A stretch of DNA of 64,000 bases, from positions 248,001-312,000 of the forward strand of contig NZ_JAJGNI010000003.1 of NCBI RefSeq assembly GCF_020781975.1, read 5' to 3'. This stretch comes from Microbacterium schleiferi. GTDB lineage: Bacteria; Actinomycetota; Actinomycetes; Actinomycetales; Microbacteriaceae. Shown piece after piece: positions 54,033-64,000 of the stretch. Positions within the stretch are counted from its first letter, which is position 1. Every line of letters starts with the position of its first letter. The position numbers were made by a program, and so were the translations under genes. The notes under the pieces were generated by a model, which was not told where the DNA came from, made no database searches, and was given only the letters and a program-made list of their open reading frames with translations.

Positions 54033-54062
54033 TTGCGGCGTCGAGGCCTAGATCGGTACTCT
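54033..54062 (+). promoter_or_regulatory. Promoter of the arginine leader reading frame
   Basis: TTGCGG (54033-54038), 18 bases, TACTCT (54057-54062). The -10 ends 6 bases before the leader ATG at 54069, the spacing of the leaderless promoters elsewhere in this window. Confidence 0.6.
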
Positions 54063-54068
54063 CGCGAC

Positions 54069-54152
54069 ATGCTTCCGGCACCGCACGACCTCGTTGCTTT
54101 CGCGACGACGGTTCGCGTGCTGCGCCGACGTCTGGGCGGTCGCCGACTCTAG
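54069..54152 (+). CDS. Candidate arginine leader peptide of the argC operon
   Basis: A 27-codon frame with ATG at leaderless distance from a good promoter and a TAG stop. It begins [14 protein letters not shown] and ends [13 protein letters not shown]. Six of the last twelve residues are Arg (R16, R19-R21, R25, R26), including two of the rarer CGA codons. It stands 92 bases before the first gene of arginine synthesis. Its 3' end lies inside a hairpin (54138-54158). These are the marks of an attenuator leader peptide. It is too short to show coding bias, so chance cannot be excluded; conservation in relatives would decide. Confidence 0.6.
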   Translation: MLPAPHDLVAFATTVRVLRRRLGGRRL

Positions 54153-54239
54153 GCGACCCCGCTGCGCTGTCGCGCGCGGCGGTGTCGCCACCTCCGGCTC
54201 TGTGCTTTCGATGCACGACGAACCCAGACAATAAGGTGG
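54138..54239 (+). promoter_or_regulatory. argC: Candidate arginine attenuator: alternative hairpins and SD-sequestering segment
   Basis: A = GGTCGCC (54138-54144) pairs with B = GGCGACC (54152-54158). B can instead pair with E = GTCGCC (54184-54189), enclosing a 9-pair inner stem (CCGCTGCGC 54159-54167 with GCGCGGCGG 54174-54182). CCACCT (54188-54193), which overlaps E, is the exact complement of AGGTGG (54234-54239), the argC ribosome site. A ribosome halted at R19-R21 would cover A, leave B free to take E, and so free the argC site. Confidence 0.5.
54232..54237 (+). promoter_or_regulatory. argC: Possible leaderless -10 box or ribosome site of argC
   Basis: TAAGGT ends 7 bases before the argC ATG and could be a -10 box. 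The same bases form AAGGTGG, a fair ribosome-binding site. No good -35 is present, so the second reading is at least as likely. Confidence 0.4.
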
Positions 54240-54244
54240 AATCC

Positions 54245-55288
54245 ATGACCTACTCGGTCGCCGTCTCTGGCGCCTCCGGATATGCCGGCGGCGAGATCCT
54301 GCGGCTCCTAGCCCAGCATCCTGATGTCGATATCCGCACCGTCACCGCCCACTCCAACGCCGGGCAGCCCCTCATCGAGCACCAGCCGCATCTGCGCTCG
54401 CTCTCGCATCTGACGTTGCAAGACACCACTCCCGAGACCCTTGCCGGCCACGACATCGTGGTTCTCGCATTACCGCACGGACAGTCAGCGCAATACACGG
54501 ATGCCCTCGGAGATGTGCCCCTCGTGATCGACGCCGGCGCCGATCACCGGTTGCGCGATGCGGCAGCGTGGGAGCAGTTCTACGGCGGGGCGCACCCTGA
54601 GCCCTGGGTCTACGGCGTTCCCGAGCTGCCCGTCGCGAGCGGGAAGATCCGTGACACCCTCGCGGGCGCGACTCGCATCGCCGCACCCGGCTGCAACGCC
54701 TCGACGGTGAGTTTGTCGCTCGCGCCGGGGGTGGCTGCCGGCGTGATCGATCCGAGCGACATCGTCAGCGTGCTCGCCGTCGGCCCGTCGGGGGCAGGGA
54801 AGAGCCTCAAACCGCACCTGCTGGCAAGCGAAGTGCTCGGCAGCGCGAACCCGTATGCGGTCGGCGGCACACACCGGCACATCCCCGAGATCCGTCAGGC
54901 GCTGCAGGATGCCGGAGGGACCGACGTCCGGATCTCCTTCACGCCCGTCATCGTCCCGATGGCCCGCGGAATCCTTGCGACTTCCACCGCGCCGATTGCT
55001 CCGGGCGCCACGGATGCCGACATCCGCGCGGCCTGGGAGCTGGCGTACGCCGACGAGCCGTTCGTCCAGCTGCTGCCGGAGGGACAGGTCCCTCGCACGG
55101 CCGACGTGGTCGGGGCCAACACTGCGCTCCTCGGGCTCGCGATCGACCGGGCCGCAGGCCGGGTCGTCGTCGTCGCCGCTGTCGACAACCTCGTCAAGGG
55201 CACGGCCGGTGCCGCGGTCCAATCCATGAACATCGCGCTCGGCCTTCCCGAGGGCCGCGCCCTCACTACGAACGGAGTGGCACCGTGA
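54245..55288 (+). CDS. argC: N-acetyl-gamma-glutamyl-phosphate reductase
   Basis: NADP-dependent reductase, third step of arginine synthesis. The 347 residues start with the cofactor motif [16 protein letters not shown] at 7-22. The catalytic cysteine is Cys150 in [16 protein letters not shown], with the later histidine in [13 protein letters not shown]. The ATG at 54245 restores the standard N-terminus MTYSVAVSG; a GTG at 54182 would run through the hairpin region. First structural gene of argC-J-B-D-F, joined to argJ by a four-base overlap (GTGA). See the leader entries for its likely control. Confidence 0.96.
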   Translation: MTYSVAVSGASGYAGGEILRLLAQHPDVDIRTVTAHSNAGQPLIEHQPHLRSLSHLTLQDTTPETLAGHDIVVLALPHGQSAQYTDALGDVPLVIDAGADHRLRDAAAWEQFYGGAHPEPWVYGVPELPVASGKIRDTLAGATRIAAPGCNASTVSLSLAPGVAAGVIDPSDIVSVLAVGPSGAGKSLKPHLLASEVLGSANPYAVGGTHRHIPEIRQALQDAGGTDVRISFTPVIVPMARGILATSTAPIAPGATDADIRAAWELAYADEPFVQLLPEGQVPRTADVVGANTALLGLAIDRAAGRVVVVAAVDNLVKGTAGAAVQSMNIALGLPEGRALTTNGVAP

Positions 55289-56442
55289 CCGTCACCGCGC
55301 CCGCAGGGTTCGAGGCGGCAGGAGTTGCCGCCGGACTCAAGTCGACCGGAAAGCCGGATGTCGCCGTGGTGGTCAACCGCGGGCCGCTCACCGTCGGCGC
55401 TGCCGTCTTCACGAGCAACCGCGCCAAGGCAAACCCGATTCTCTGGTCCGAACAGGCCATCCAGGACGGCGTCGTCGAAGCCATCGTGCTCAACTCCGGC
55501 GGCGCGAACTGTTTCACGGGTTCGTTCGGGTTTCTGACGACCCACCTGACCGCGGAGCGCGCCGCCGAGCTGCTCGGAGTGAGCGCCGGCGACATCCAGG
55601 TCTGTTCCACCGGCCTCATCGGAACCGGCGATCAGGTCTTCCGCGACAAGGTCCTCGTGGGAACCGAAGCCGCGATCGGTGCCCTGTCGCCGGATGGCGG
55701 CGAGGATGCTGCCCGAGCGATCATGACCACCGACTCCCGCCCGAAGACCACCACCATCACCGTTGACGGCTGGACGATCGGCGGAATGGCCAAGGGCGCC
55801 GGAATGCTCGCGCCCGGGCTCGCGACGATGCTCGTCGTTCTCACCACCGATGCCGTCCTGAGCGCGGCAGAAGCCGACGGCCACCTGCGTGCTGCGACGC
55901 GCGTGAGCTTTGACCGCCTCGACTCCGACGGGTGCATGTCCACGAACGACCAGGTGACCTTGATGGTCAGCGGTGCGAGCGGCGTCACGCCCGAGCCGGG
56001 TGCCTTCCGCACCGCGCTCATCGCGGTCTGCACCGACCTCGCGACCCAGCTGCAGTCAGACGCCGAGGGGGCCAGCCACGACATCACGATCGAGGTGATC
56101 CACGCGGCATCCGAAGACGACGCCGTCGAGGTGGGACGCTCGGTTGCGCGCAACAACCTCTTCAAGGCGGCGATCTTCGGCAACGACCCGAACTGGGGGC
56201 GCGTGCTCGCGGCGATCGGGACGACGGATGCCGCATTCGACCCCTATGCCGTGGATGTCACGATGAACGGTGTCCGCGTGTGCTCCGACGGCGGTCCCGA
56301 CCAGCCCCGCGAACTCGTGGATCTCACCCCTCGGGCAACGAGCGTCGTCATCGACCTCAAGGTGGGCGATGCCTCGGCCACCATCTACACCAACGACCTC
56401 ACCCACGACTACGTTCACGAGAACAGCGCCTACTCGTCATGA
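55285..56442 (+). CDS. argJ: Bifunctional ornithine acetyltransferase/N-acetylglutamate synthase
   Basis: Recycles the acetyl group from N-acetylornithine to glutamate and, in bifunctional forms, also uses acetyl-CoA. The 385-residue precursor cuts itself before Thr181 in [16 protein letters not shown] into alpha and beta chains. Other family blocks are [41 protein letters not shown] and [14 protein letters not shown]. The GTG start is coupled to argC, and the stop overlaps argB. Whether it also works as a synthase cannot be told from the sequence; the presence of argJ rather than argE indicates the cyclic pathway. Confidence 0.96.
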   Translation: MTVTAPAGFEAAGVAAGLKSTGKPDVAVVVNRGPLTVGAAVFTSNRAKANPILWSEQAIQDGVVEAIVLNSGGANCFTGSFGFLTTHLTAERAAELLGVSAGDIQVCSTGLIGTGDQVFRDKVLVGTEAAIGALSPDGGEDAARAIMTTDSRPKTTTITVDGWTIGGMAKGAGMLAPGLATMLVVLTTDAVLSAAEADGHLRAATRVSFDRLDSDGCMSTNDQVTLMVSGASGVTPEPGAFRTALIAVCTDLATQLQSDAEGASHDITIEVIHAASEDDAVEVGRSVARNNLFKAAIFGNDPNWGRVLAAIGTTDAAFDPYAVDVTMNGVRVCSDGGPDQPRELVDLTPRATSVVIDLKVGDASATIYTNDLTHDYVHENSAYSS

Positions 56443-57338
56443 CTGACCTGCAAGAGACCACGCCCGACGAGGCTGCCGAGAAGGCAGCCGTGCTGATCGA
56501 GTCGCTGCCGTGGCTCAAGCGCTTCCGCGACCAGATCGTGGTCGTCAAATACGGCGGCAATGCGATGGTGTCCGAAGAACTGCAGCGCACGGTCGCCGAA
56601 GACATCGCGTACCTGCGTTACGTCGGCGTCAAGCCCGTGGTGGTCCACGGGGGAGGCCCGCAGATCTCCCGCATGCTGGAGCGCCTCGACATCCCGAGCG
56701 AGTTCCAGGGCGGATACCGCGTCACGAACACCGAGGCGATCTCGGTCGTGCGCATGGTCCTCACCGGCCACATCAACCCGCAGCTCGTATCGAAGATCAA
56801 TGCGCACGGCCCGTTCGCCGCCGGCCTCTCGGGTGAGGACGCCGGGCTGTTCGGCGGCCGCCGCCGCGGGGTTGTCGTCAACGGTGAAGAGGTCGACCTC
56901 GGGTCGGTCGGGGATGTCGTTCACGTGAACCCGACGGCGGTCCTCGACCACCTCGCGGCGGGCCGCATCCCCGTCGTGTCCTCGATCGCGCCCGACCTGG
57001 ATCGTCCGGGACACACCTTGAATGTCAACGCCGACGCGGCGGCGGCGGCGCTCGCGGTGTCGCTGAATGCCGCCAAGCTCGTCATCCTCACCGACGTCCC
57101 CGGACTGTACGCGGACTGGCCGAATCGTGACTCGCTGGTCTCTCACCTGACCTCGACGGAGCTGCGAACGATGCTGCCGACGCTGGAGTCGGGAATGGTC
57201 CCCAAGATGCAGGCGTGTCTGGACGCCGTCGACGGGGGAGTCGACACGGCGGCGATCATCGACGGGCGCGTGCCGCACTCGCTCCTGATCGAGGTCTTCA
57301 CGAGTAAGGGCATCGGAACCGAAGTGGTGAGCGCATGA
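56439..57338 (+). CDS. argB: Acetylglutamate kinase
   Basis: Phosphorylates N-acetylglutamate; usually the arginine-inhibited step in cyclic pathways. The 299 residues show the ATP and substrate glycines in [28 protein letters not shown] and [15 protein letters not shown], and the acid-sugar region [14 protein letters not shown]. An N-terminal helix of about 25 residues precedes the core ([19 protein letters not shown]), the feature that marks the arginine-sensitive hexameric kinases. Feedback by arginine is therefore likely. The ATG at 56439 overlaps the argJ stop by four bases. Confidence 0.96.
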   Translation: MTDLQETTPDEAAEKAAVLIESLPWLKRFRDQIVVVKYGGNAMVSEELQRTVAEDIAYLRYVGVKPVVVHGGGPQISRMLERLDIPSEFQGGYRVTNTEAISVVRMVLTGHINPQLVSKINAHGPFAAGLSGEDAGLFGGRRRGVVVNGEEVDLGSVGDVVHVNPTAVLDHLAAGRIPVVSSIAPDLDRPGHTLNVNADAAAAALAVSLNAAKLVILTDVPGLYADWPNRDSLVSHLTSTELRTMLPTLESGMVPKMQACLDAVDGGVDTAAIIDGRVPHSLLIEVFTSKGIGTEVVSA

Positions 57339-57370
57339 GTGCAGTACTCCCCGAGACGAAAAGAGGCGCA

Positions 57371-58642
57371 ATGAACGACGAGGCACCGACCACGGCATCC
57401 TGGCAGCACGATGCCCGCCGCGACCTTCTTGCCAACGCCGGAGACCGCCTTGCGCTGTTCACCCGCGGTGAGGGCGCCTACCTGTGGGATGACGCGGGTA
57501 AGCGCTACCTGGACTTCCTTGCCGGTATCGCGGTGAACTCGCTCGGGCACGCACACCCCGCGTTCGTCGAGGCGGTTTCTGCTCAGGCCGCGACCCTCGC
57601 GCACGTGTCGAACTACTTCGCCACCCCGCCGCAGCTCGGCCTGGCCGCGAAGCTCAAGCGACTCGCGGGAACCGGTGATTCCGGCCGCGTGTATTTCTCG
57701 AACTCGGGTGCGGAGGCCAACGAAGCGGCGTTCAAGCTCGCCCGGCTGCACGGCGGAACTGACCGGCCCCGGATCCTCGCCCTCACCGATGCCTTCCACG
57801 GGCGGACGATGGGCACCCTCGCCCTCACGGGAAAGCCGGCCATGCAGGAACCGTTCCTTCCGATGGTTCCTGGTGTGGAGTTCCTGGACTCGACGATCGA
57901 GGCTCTCGAAGCCGCGATGGATGACTCGGTCGCAGCCCTCATCCTCGAACCGATCAAGGGTGAGGCTGGCGTGCTCCCGCTCCCGGACGGCTATCTCGAA
58001 GCCGCGCGCGAGCTGACCCGCCGCCACGGTGCGCTCCTCATCCTTGATGAGATCCAGACCGGGGCCGGTCGCACCGGCGAATGGTTCGCCTTCCAGCACA
58101 CCGGTATCACCCCGGATGCCATCACCGTGGCAAAGGGTATTGGCGGCGGATTCCCGATCGGGGCGCTCATCACCTACGGCGAGGCGAGCGAGCTGTTCTA
58201 CCCCGGTACCCACGGGTCGACGTTCGGGGGGAACGCGCTGGCTACCGCGGTCGCGGGGGCGGTGCTCGACGAGATCGAGCGCGCCGATCTGGTGACCAAC
58301 GCCCGCATCCGTGGCGGGCAGGTGCGTGAGGGCATCCTCGCGATCGACTCCCCGCTGATCGCCGGATGCCGCGGGCAGGGACTGCTCCTGGGCGTGGCGC
58401 TGACCCGCCCCGTCGCGAAGGCCGTCGTCGCCGCGGCGCAGGAACACGGACTCATCGTCAACGCCGCCAACGACGACACGATCCGGATCGCGCCGGCCCT
58501 GACGATCGGCGACGTCGAGATCGACGAGTTCCTGACCCTCTTCACCGCGGCCCTGTCCACCGTGACCGACGCCCTCATGCTCGACGAGACCTCGCAGCCC
58601 GACGAGACCTCGCAGCCCGACCACAAGGAAGCCGCGCAATGA
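57371..58642 (+). CDS. argD: Acetylornithine aminotransferase
   Basis: PLP enzyme that aminates N-acetylglutamate semialdehyde. About 423 residues from the ATG at 57371, which has AAGAGG four bases upstream; an earlier ATG at 57335 overlaps the argB stop (ATGA) and is a real alternative. Motifs: [36 protein letters not shown] for PLP phosphate, [33 protein letters not shown] and the Schiff-base lysine in [16 protein letters not shown]. Near the 3' end an exact 18-bp tandem duplication (58583-58618) repeats DETSQP, a likely slippage product outside the fold. Confidence 0.94.
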   Translation: MNDEAPTTASWQHDARRDLLANAGDRLALFTRGEGAYLWDDAGKRYLDFLAGIAVNSLGHAHPAFVEAVSAQAATLAHVSNYFATPPQLGLAAKLKRLAGTGDSGRVYFSNSGAEANEAAFKLARLHGGTDRPRILALTDAFHGRTMGTLALTGKPAMQEPFLPMVPGVEFLDSTIEALEAAMDDSVAALILEPIKGEAGVLPLPDGYLEAARELTRRHGALLILDEIQTGAGRTGEWFAFQHTGITPDAITVAKGIGGGFPIGALITYGEASELFYPGTHGSTFGGNALATAVAGAVLDEIERADLVTNARIRGGQVREGILAIDSPLIAGCRGQGLLLGVALTRPVAKAVVAAAQEHGLIVNAANDDTIRIAPALTIGDVEIDEFLTLFTAALSTVTDALMLDETSQPDETSQPDHKEAAQ

Positions 58643-59540
58643 CCCGCCACCTGCTTCGCGACGATGACCTGACCCCGAAGGAGCAGGCAGAGATCCTTGC
58701 CCTTGCGGCAGACCTGAAGAAGGACCGCTGGAAGGTTCAGCCGCTGGCTGGCCCGCAGACCGTCGCGGTGATCTTCGACAAGTCATCCACGCGTACGCGC
58801 GTGTCGTTTGCTGTCGGAATCGCCGATCTCGGCGGGTCGCCGCTGATCATCTCGACCGCCAACAGTCAGCTGGGCGGCAAGGAGACCCCCGCCGACACCG
58901 CCCGCGTGCTCGAGCGGCAGGTGGCCGCGATCGTCTGGCGCACCTATGCGCAGGCAGGCCTCGAAGAGATGGCTGCCGGCACGCGGGTGCCCGTCATCAA
59001 TGCGCTCAGCGACGACTTCCATCCGTGTCAGATCCTCGCCGATCTGCTCACAATCCAGGAGCACAAGGGCGAGCTGAAGGGCCTCACGCTCGCCTTCTTC
59101 GGGGACGGGCGCACCAACATGGGGCAGTCCTATGTGCTCGGCGGGGTCACGGCCGGCATGCATGTGCGCGTCGCCTCCCCGGTGGAGTACGCACCGCGTG
59201 AGGATGTCGTGGCCGACGCCGACCGCCGCGCCGAGCAGACCGGCGGTTCGGTCGCGCTCTACACCGACCCCAACGAGGCTGCCGCCGGCGCAGACATCAT
59301 CGTCACCGACACCTGGGTCTCGATGGGCAAGGAGGACGAAAAGCTCCAACGGCTTCGCGACCTCACGCCCTACAAGGTGTCGCAGGAACTCATGAGCCTC
59401 GCCAAGGACGACGCGAACTTCATCCACTGCCTCCCCGCCGACCGCGGGTACGAAGTGGATGCCGAGGTGATCGACGGCCCGCAGAGCGTCGTGTGGGACG
59501 AAGCCGAAAACCGACTCCACGCGCAGAAGGCGCTGCTGGT

Positions 59541-59562
<22 letters not shown>
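58639..59562 (+). CDS. argF: Ornithine carbamoyltransferase
   Basis: Makes citrulline from ornithine and carbamoyl phosphate. The 307 residues contain the carbamoyl-phosphate motif [10 protein letters not shown] (STRTR at 50-54), the [14 protein letters not shown] block, the ornithine-binding DTWVSMG and the catalytic [10 protein letters not shown]. Length is standard. The ATG overlaps the argD stop by four bases. In many actinobacteria argR comes next; here a membrane protein gene begins inside the last codons of argF instead. argG is also absent from the operon, so citrulline must be passed to a synthase encoded elsewhere before ArgH acts. Confidence 0.96.
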
Positions 59563-62047
<2,485 letters not shown>

Positions 62048-62048
62048 C

Positions 62049-62076
62049 GGGACTGATAGACCCAAAAAATCAGCCC
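62049..62076 (+). terminator. Weak terminator of argH
   Basis: GGG-A-CTGAT (62049-62057) pairs with ATCAG-CCC (62069-62076), eight pairs with one bulged A. The A-rich loop (CCCAAAAAA region) makes it unusual. Confidence 0.4.
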
Positions 62077-62089
62077 GGGGCTTATTATC

Positions 62090-62110
62090 TCGCTTCATAA
62101 GCGATAGACT
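62090..62110 (+). promoter_or_regulatory. satD promoter with abutting palindromic operator
   Basis: TCGCTT-CAT-AAGCGA (62090-62104) is a perfect palindrome that directly touches the -10 box TAGACT (62105-62110), which ends 6 bases before the GTG start of the SatD-like regulator. An outer CTTAT/ATAAG pair (62081-62085, 62097-62101) overlaps it. The site is well placed for self-repression. Confidence 0.6.
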
Positions 62111-62116
62111 GCTTGT

Positions 62117-62761
62117 GTGACCGTCGCGGTGATCGCAGATATCGTCGGATCCCGGCGCCTCGCCGACCGGGATGCCGCGCAGCGCGAGCTCGAGGCGACT
62201 ATCGCGCGCGTCAACGCTGACCGGCCGACAGCGATCGTCCCGCTGACGGCGACGTTCGCCGATGAATTCCAGGCGGTCTTCGCGGAACTCGATCACGCGC
62301 TCGCGTGGCTCCTGTTGCTCCAGCTTGCTCTTCCCGAAGAGATCGAGCTGCGCTTCGGGATCGGCATCGGCACCGTGGGGGCCGTTTCGTCAGCAACCGA
62401 CCGCATCTCCGACGGGCCCGGTTGGTGGTCAGCCCGGGATGCCGTCGAGGCCGTGCACCGCCTCCAGGATCGCGCCGTGCCGCGCGCGCGGACGCGCGTT
62501 GTCGCAGCTTCGGGGGAGGATGCCGCCATGGCCGAGCGTGTCCGATCCGTCAACGCATACCTGCTCGTCCGCGATGAGATCGTCGGCGCGATGACGTCAC
62601 GCACGCGCCGCCTCGCTTATGGTCGCTGCCTCGGTCGAACGCAGCACGACCTCGCCGCAGAGGAGGGGATCACGCAGTCCGCGGTCTCCCAAGCGCTCGC
62701 CGCCGGCGGAGCCGCAGGACTCGTGGCCGGCTTCCAGATCCTGGACGAAGCGTCCGGATGA
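62117..62761 (+). CDS. SatD-family regulatory protein
   Basis: A 214-residue protein of the SatD family. The N-terminal VAVIADIVGSRRLADRDAAQREL and the middle ADEFQAVFAELDHALAWLLLLQ are family hallmarks, with FGIGIGTVG and GPGWWSARDAVEAVHRLQ. The C-terminus carries a short helix-turn-helix, TQHDLAAEEGITQSAVSQAL. It is thus probably a DNA-binding regulator with an adenylate/guanylate-cyclase-like sensory part; the signal is unknown. GTG start at leaderless distance. It overlaps the following membrane protein gene by four bases, a pairing common for SatD proteins. Confidence 0.85.
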   Translation: MTVAVIADIVGSRRLADRDAAQRELEATIARVNADRPTAIVPLTATFADEFQAVFAELDHALAWLLLLQLALPEEIELRFGIGIGTVGAVSSATDRISDGPGWWSARDAVEAVHRLQDRAVPRARTRVVAASGEDAAMAERVRSVNAYLLVRDEIVGAMTSRTRRLAYGRCLGRTQHDLAAEEGITQSAVSQALAAGGAAGLVAGFQILDEASG

Positions 62762-63456
62762 TCGCCGCCGGCATCGTGCTCCTGACAGTCGGTGGCGTCG
62801 ACCTCACTCGGCGTTCGCTGACCGGGATGCGTCGCGCGATCGTTCTGGCCGTGCTCGGACTCGTGTTGCTGATCGCCTCGGCTGGCGCGGATGCCGCGGT
62901 CTGGAGCTTCGTCGCCGTCGGCGTGGCCGCGGTCTGGGCTCTGGCCACCCCGGATCGCCGGGGCGGGCGAGCCGGGTTCTGGCCGGTCGCGCTCGTGGTA
63001 GCTGTCGCTGCTCTCGCCGTCGCGCTTCTCGGCGTCCGAGAAGACCAGGGGCCGCTCGGCGAGGTGTGGCCCTCCCACTCGCCGCTGGGCGCGGTGAGCC
63101 TGGACGTCGCAGTGCTCGTCGCCGGAGCGTTGGTCTTCCTTCTCGAATCCGGGAACGTGATCGTGCGAATCGCGCTCCGAGACGGCGACGTGCCCGTTGA
63201 GGAGCGTGCGGCGACGCTGAAGGGCGGACGACTCATCGGTCCGATCGAGCGGGTGCTCGTCTTCGCCCTTACCCTCACCGGCGCGTTCACGCTCCTGGCC
63301 GCGGTGCTTGCAGCGAAGGGCATCGTCCGCTTTCCCGAGATCTCCCGGGACGGAGAGGGCGGCATCCGCGCGGAGTACTTCCTCATCGGGAGCCTCGTGA
63401 GTTGGACGACTGCCCTCGCTGTAGCTTTCCTCGTATGGTGGGGGACCTCGATCTGA
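62758..63456 (+). CDS. Membrane protein paired with SatD
   Basis: A 232-residue membrane protein translated from an ATG that overlaps the satD stop. About six hydrophobic segments are visible. The best-conserved-looking part is [18 protein letters not shown] followed by [19 protein letters not shown] and [12 protein letters not shown], a block seen in membrane proteins next to SatD regulators. It likely forms a two-gene system with SatD that responds to a membrane or nucleotide signal; this is inference. No enzyme motif is visible. It ends 40 bases before tyrS. Confidence 0.75.
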   Translation: MIAAGIVLLTVGGVDLTRRSLTGMRRAIVLAVLGLVLLIASAGADAAVWSFVAVGVAAVWALATPDRRGGRAGFWPVALVVAVAALAVALLGVREDQGPLGEVWPSHSPLGAVSLDVAVLVAGALVFLLESGNVIVRIALRDGDVPVEERAATLKGGRLIGPIERVLVFALTLTGAFTLLAAVLAAKGIVRFPEISRDGEGGIRAEYFLIGSLVSWTTALAVAFLVWWGTSI

Positions 63457-63483
63457 CGCCGCGGTCAGCGGTGGGCGCGCTGC

Positions 63484-63489
63484 TAGCCT
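63484..63489 (+). promoter_or_regulatory. Leaderless -10 box of tyrS
   Basis: TAGCCT ends 7 bases before the GTG at 63497. Confidence 0.6.
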
Positions 63490-63496
63490 GAGATTC

Positions 63497-64000
63497 GTGG
63501 CAGAACTCACGACCGATTCCCCCGTCCGCGCGTTGGAGCCCGCGAACGACCCTTCGTTCGAATCGGTCTGGGACGAGATCGTTTGGCGTGGTTTGGTGCA
63601 CGTTTCCACCGATCAGGAGGCGCTGCGCGCGCTGCTGGGGGGCGGCCCGATCACGTATTACTGCGGCTTTGACCCGACGGCGCCGAGCCTGCACCTGGGT
63701 AACCTCGTGCAGCTGCTCCTGCTGCGTCGGCTGCAGCTCGCGGGGCACCGACCGCTCGGCCTGGTCGGGGGATCGACCGGCCTGGTGGGCGATCCGCGAC
63801 CGACAGCCGAGCGGACCCTGAACACGCGCGAGACCGTTGCCGAGTGGGTGTCGCGACTGCGCAGCCAGGTGGAGCGCTTCCTCAGCTTCGAGGGGGAGAA
63901 CGCCGCACGCATCGTCAACAACCTGGACTGGACGGCGCCGCTGTCGGCTATCGACTTCCTTCGCGAGATCGGCAAGCACTACCGCGTTGGCACCATGCTG
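63497..64000 (+). CDS. tyrS: Tyrosine-tRNA ligase (5' part)
   Basis: The first 168 codons of a class I synthetase; the frame is open to the window edge with no stop. The HIGH-like motif is HLGN at residues 66-69 in [19 protein letters not shown], preceded by the tyrosine-pocket [33 protein letters not shown] and [25 protein letters not shown] (the latter given as [12 protein letters not shown] and [11 protein letters not shown]) are standard TyrS. KMSKS would lie beyond the window. GTG start supported by the leaderless box; the first 18 residues are a variable extension. Confidence 0.93.
   Translation, partial: MAELTTDSPVRALEPANDPSFESVWDEIVWRGLVHVSTDQEALRALLGGGPITYYCGFDPTAPSLHLGNLVQLLLLRRLQLAGHRPLGLVGGSTGLVGDPRPTAERTLNTRETVAEWVSRLRSQVERFLSFEGENAARIVNNLDWTAPLSAIDFLREIGKHYRVGTML

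Overview
The window is about 68% G+C, densely coded, and carries an actinobacterial core-gene set. Markers are the clgR-DUF3046-recA-recX block, lexA back to back with a LysM gene, an infC that starts with ATC, a palindromic LexA box before recA, and a hairpin leader before pnp of the Actino-pnp kind. Protein sequences and the abundance of GGATGC suggest Microbacteriaceae, probably Microbacterium or a close relative; this is inference from sequence character, not a database match. I found no tRNA, rRNA, CRISPR array, insertion sequence or prophage. It reads as ordinary chromosome.

Layout. 1-4.5 kb: end of an FMN reductase, then a fructose operon on the minus strand (DeoR-type regulator, fruK, fruA) with a promoter-operator at 4427-4468. 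4.6-7.4 kb: a DedA membrane protein and a glycosyltransferase fused to an SGNH hydrolase. 7.4-13.2 kb: pnp and its leader, a pseudo aldo/keto reductase, a phosphatase and dapB. 13.2-17.7 kb: an epimerase, OsmC, a DUF4395-thioredoxin pair, thyX, an SDR and a Nudix enzyme. 17.8-25 kb: dapA, RNase J, GNAT, ftsK, pgsA, cinA. 25-30.5 kb: clgR, DUF3046, recA, recX, miaB, miaA. 30.5-37.7 kb: dapF, a methyltransferase, hflX, an S9 peptidase, a membrane protein and lexA. 38-42.8 kb: LysM protein, hisC-hisB-hisH-hisA, SseB, DUF1844. 43-49.2 kb: infC-rpmI-rplT, TrmH, pheS-pheT. 49.3-54 kb: an MMPL pump with a fused degenerate ABC domain, and a YhgE/Pip protein. 54-62 kb: the arginine operon argC-J-B-D-F, an acyltransferase-like membrane gene, and argH. 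62-64 kb: a SatD pair and the start of tyrS.

How the genes fit together. Three lysine/diaminopimelate genes (dapA, dapB, dapF) are scattered. Part of histidine synthesis and most of arginine synthesis are tight runs of genes that overlap by 4 bases. Many transcription units begin with a TANNNT -10 box only 6-8 bases before the start codon, the signature of leaderless mRNAs. The DNA-damage response appears as recA and the LysM gene under LexA-type palindromes.

The most interesting signal is the 227-base gap before argC. A 27-codon leader reading frame with its own leaderless promoter carries six arginine codons in its last twelve residues. It is followed by mutually exclusive hairpins and by a segment complementary to the argC ribosome-binding site. 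No argR lies at its common place in the operon. Together these suggest an arginine-sensing translational attenuator. Other points worth checking are the pseudo-ABC domain on the MMPL pump, an aldo/keto reductase that has lost its whole catalytic tetrad, a glycosyltransferase-SGNH fusion, competing stems before infC, and a SatD operator that abuts its own -10 box.
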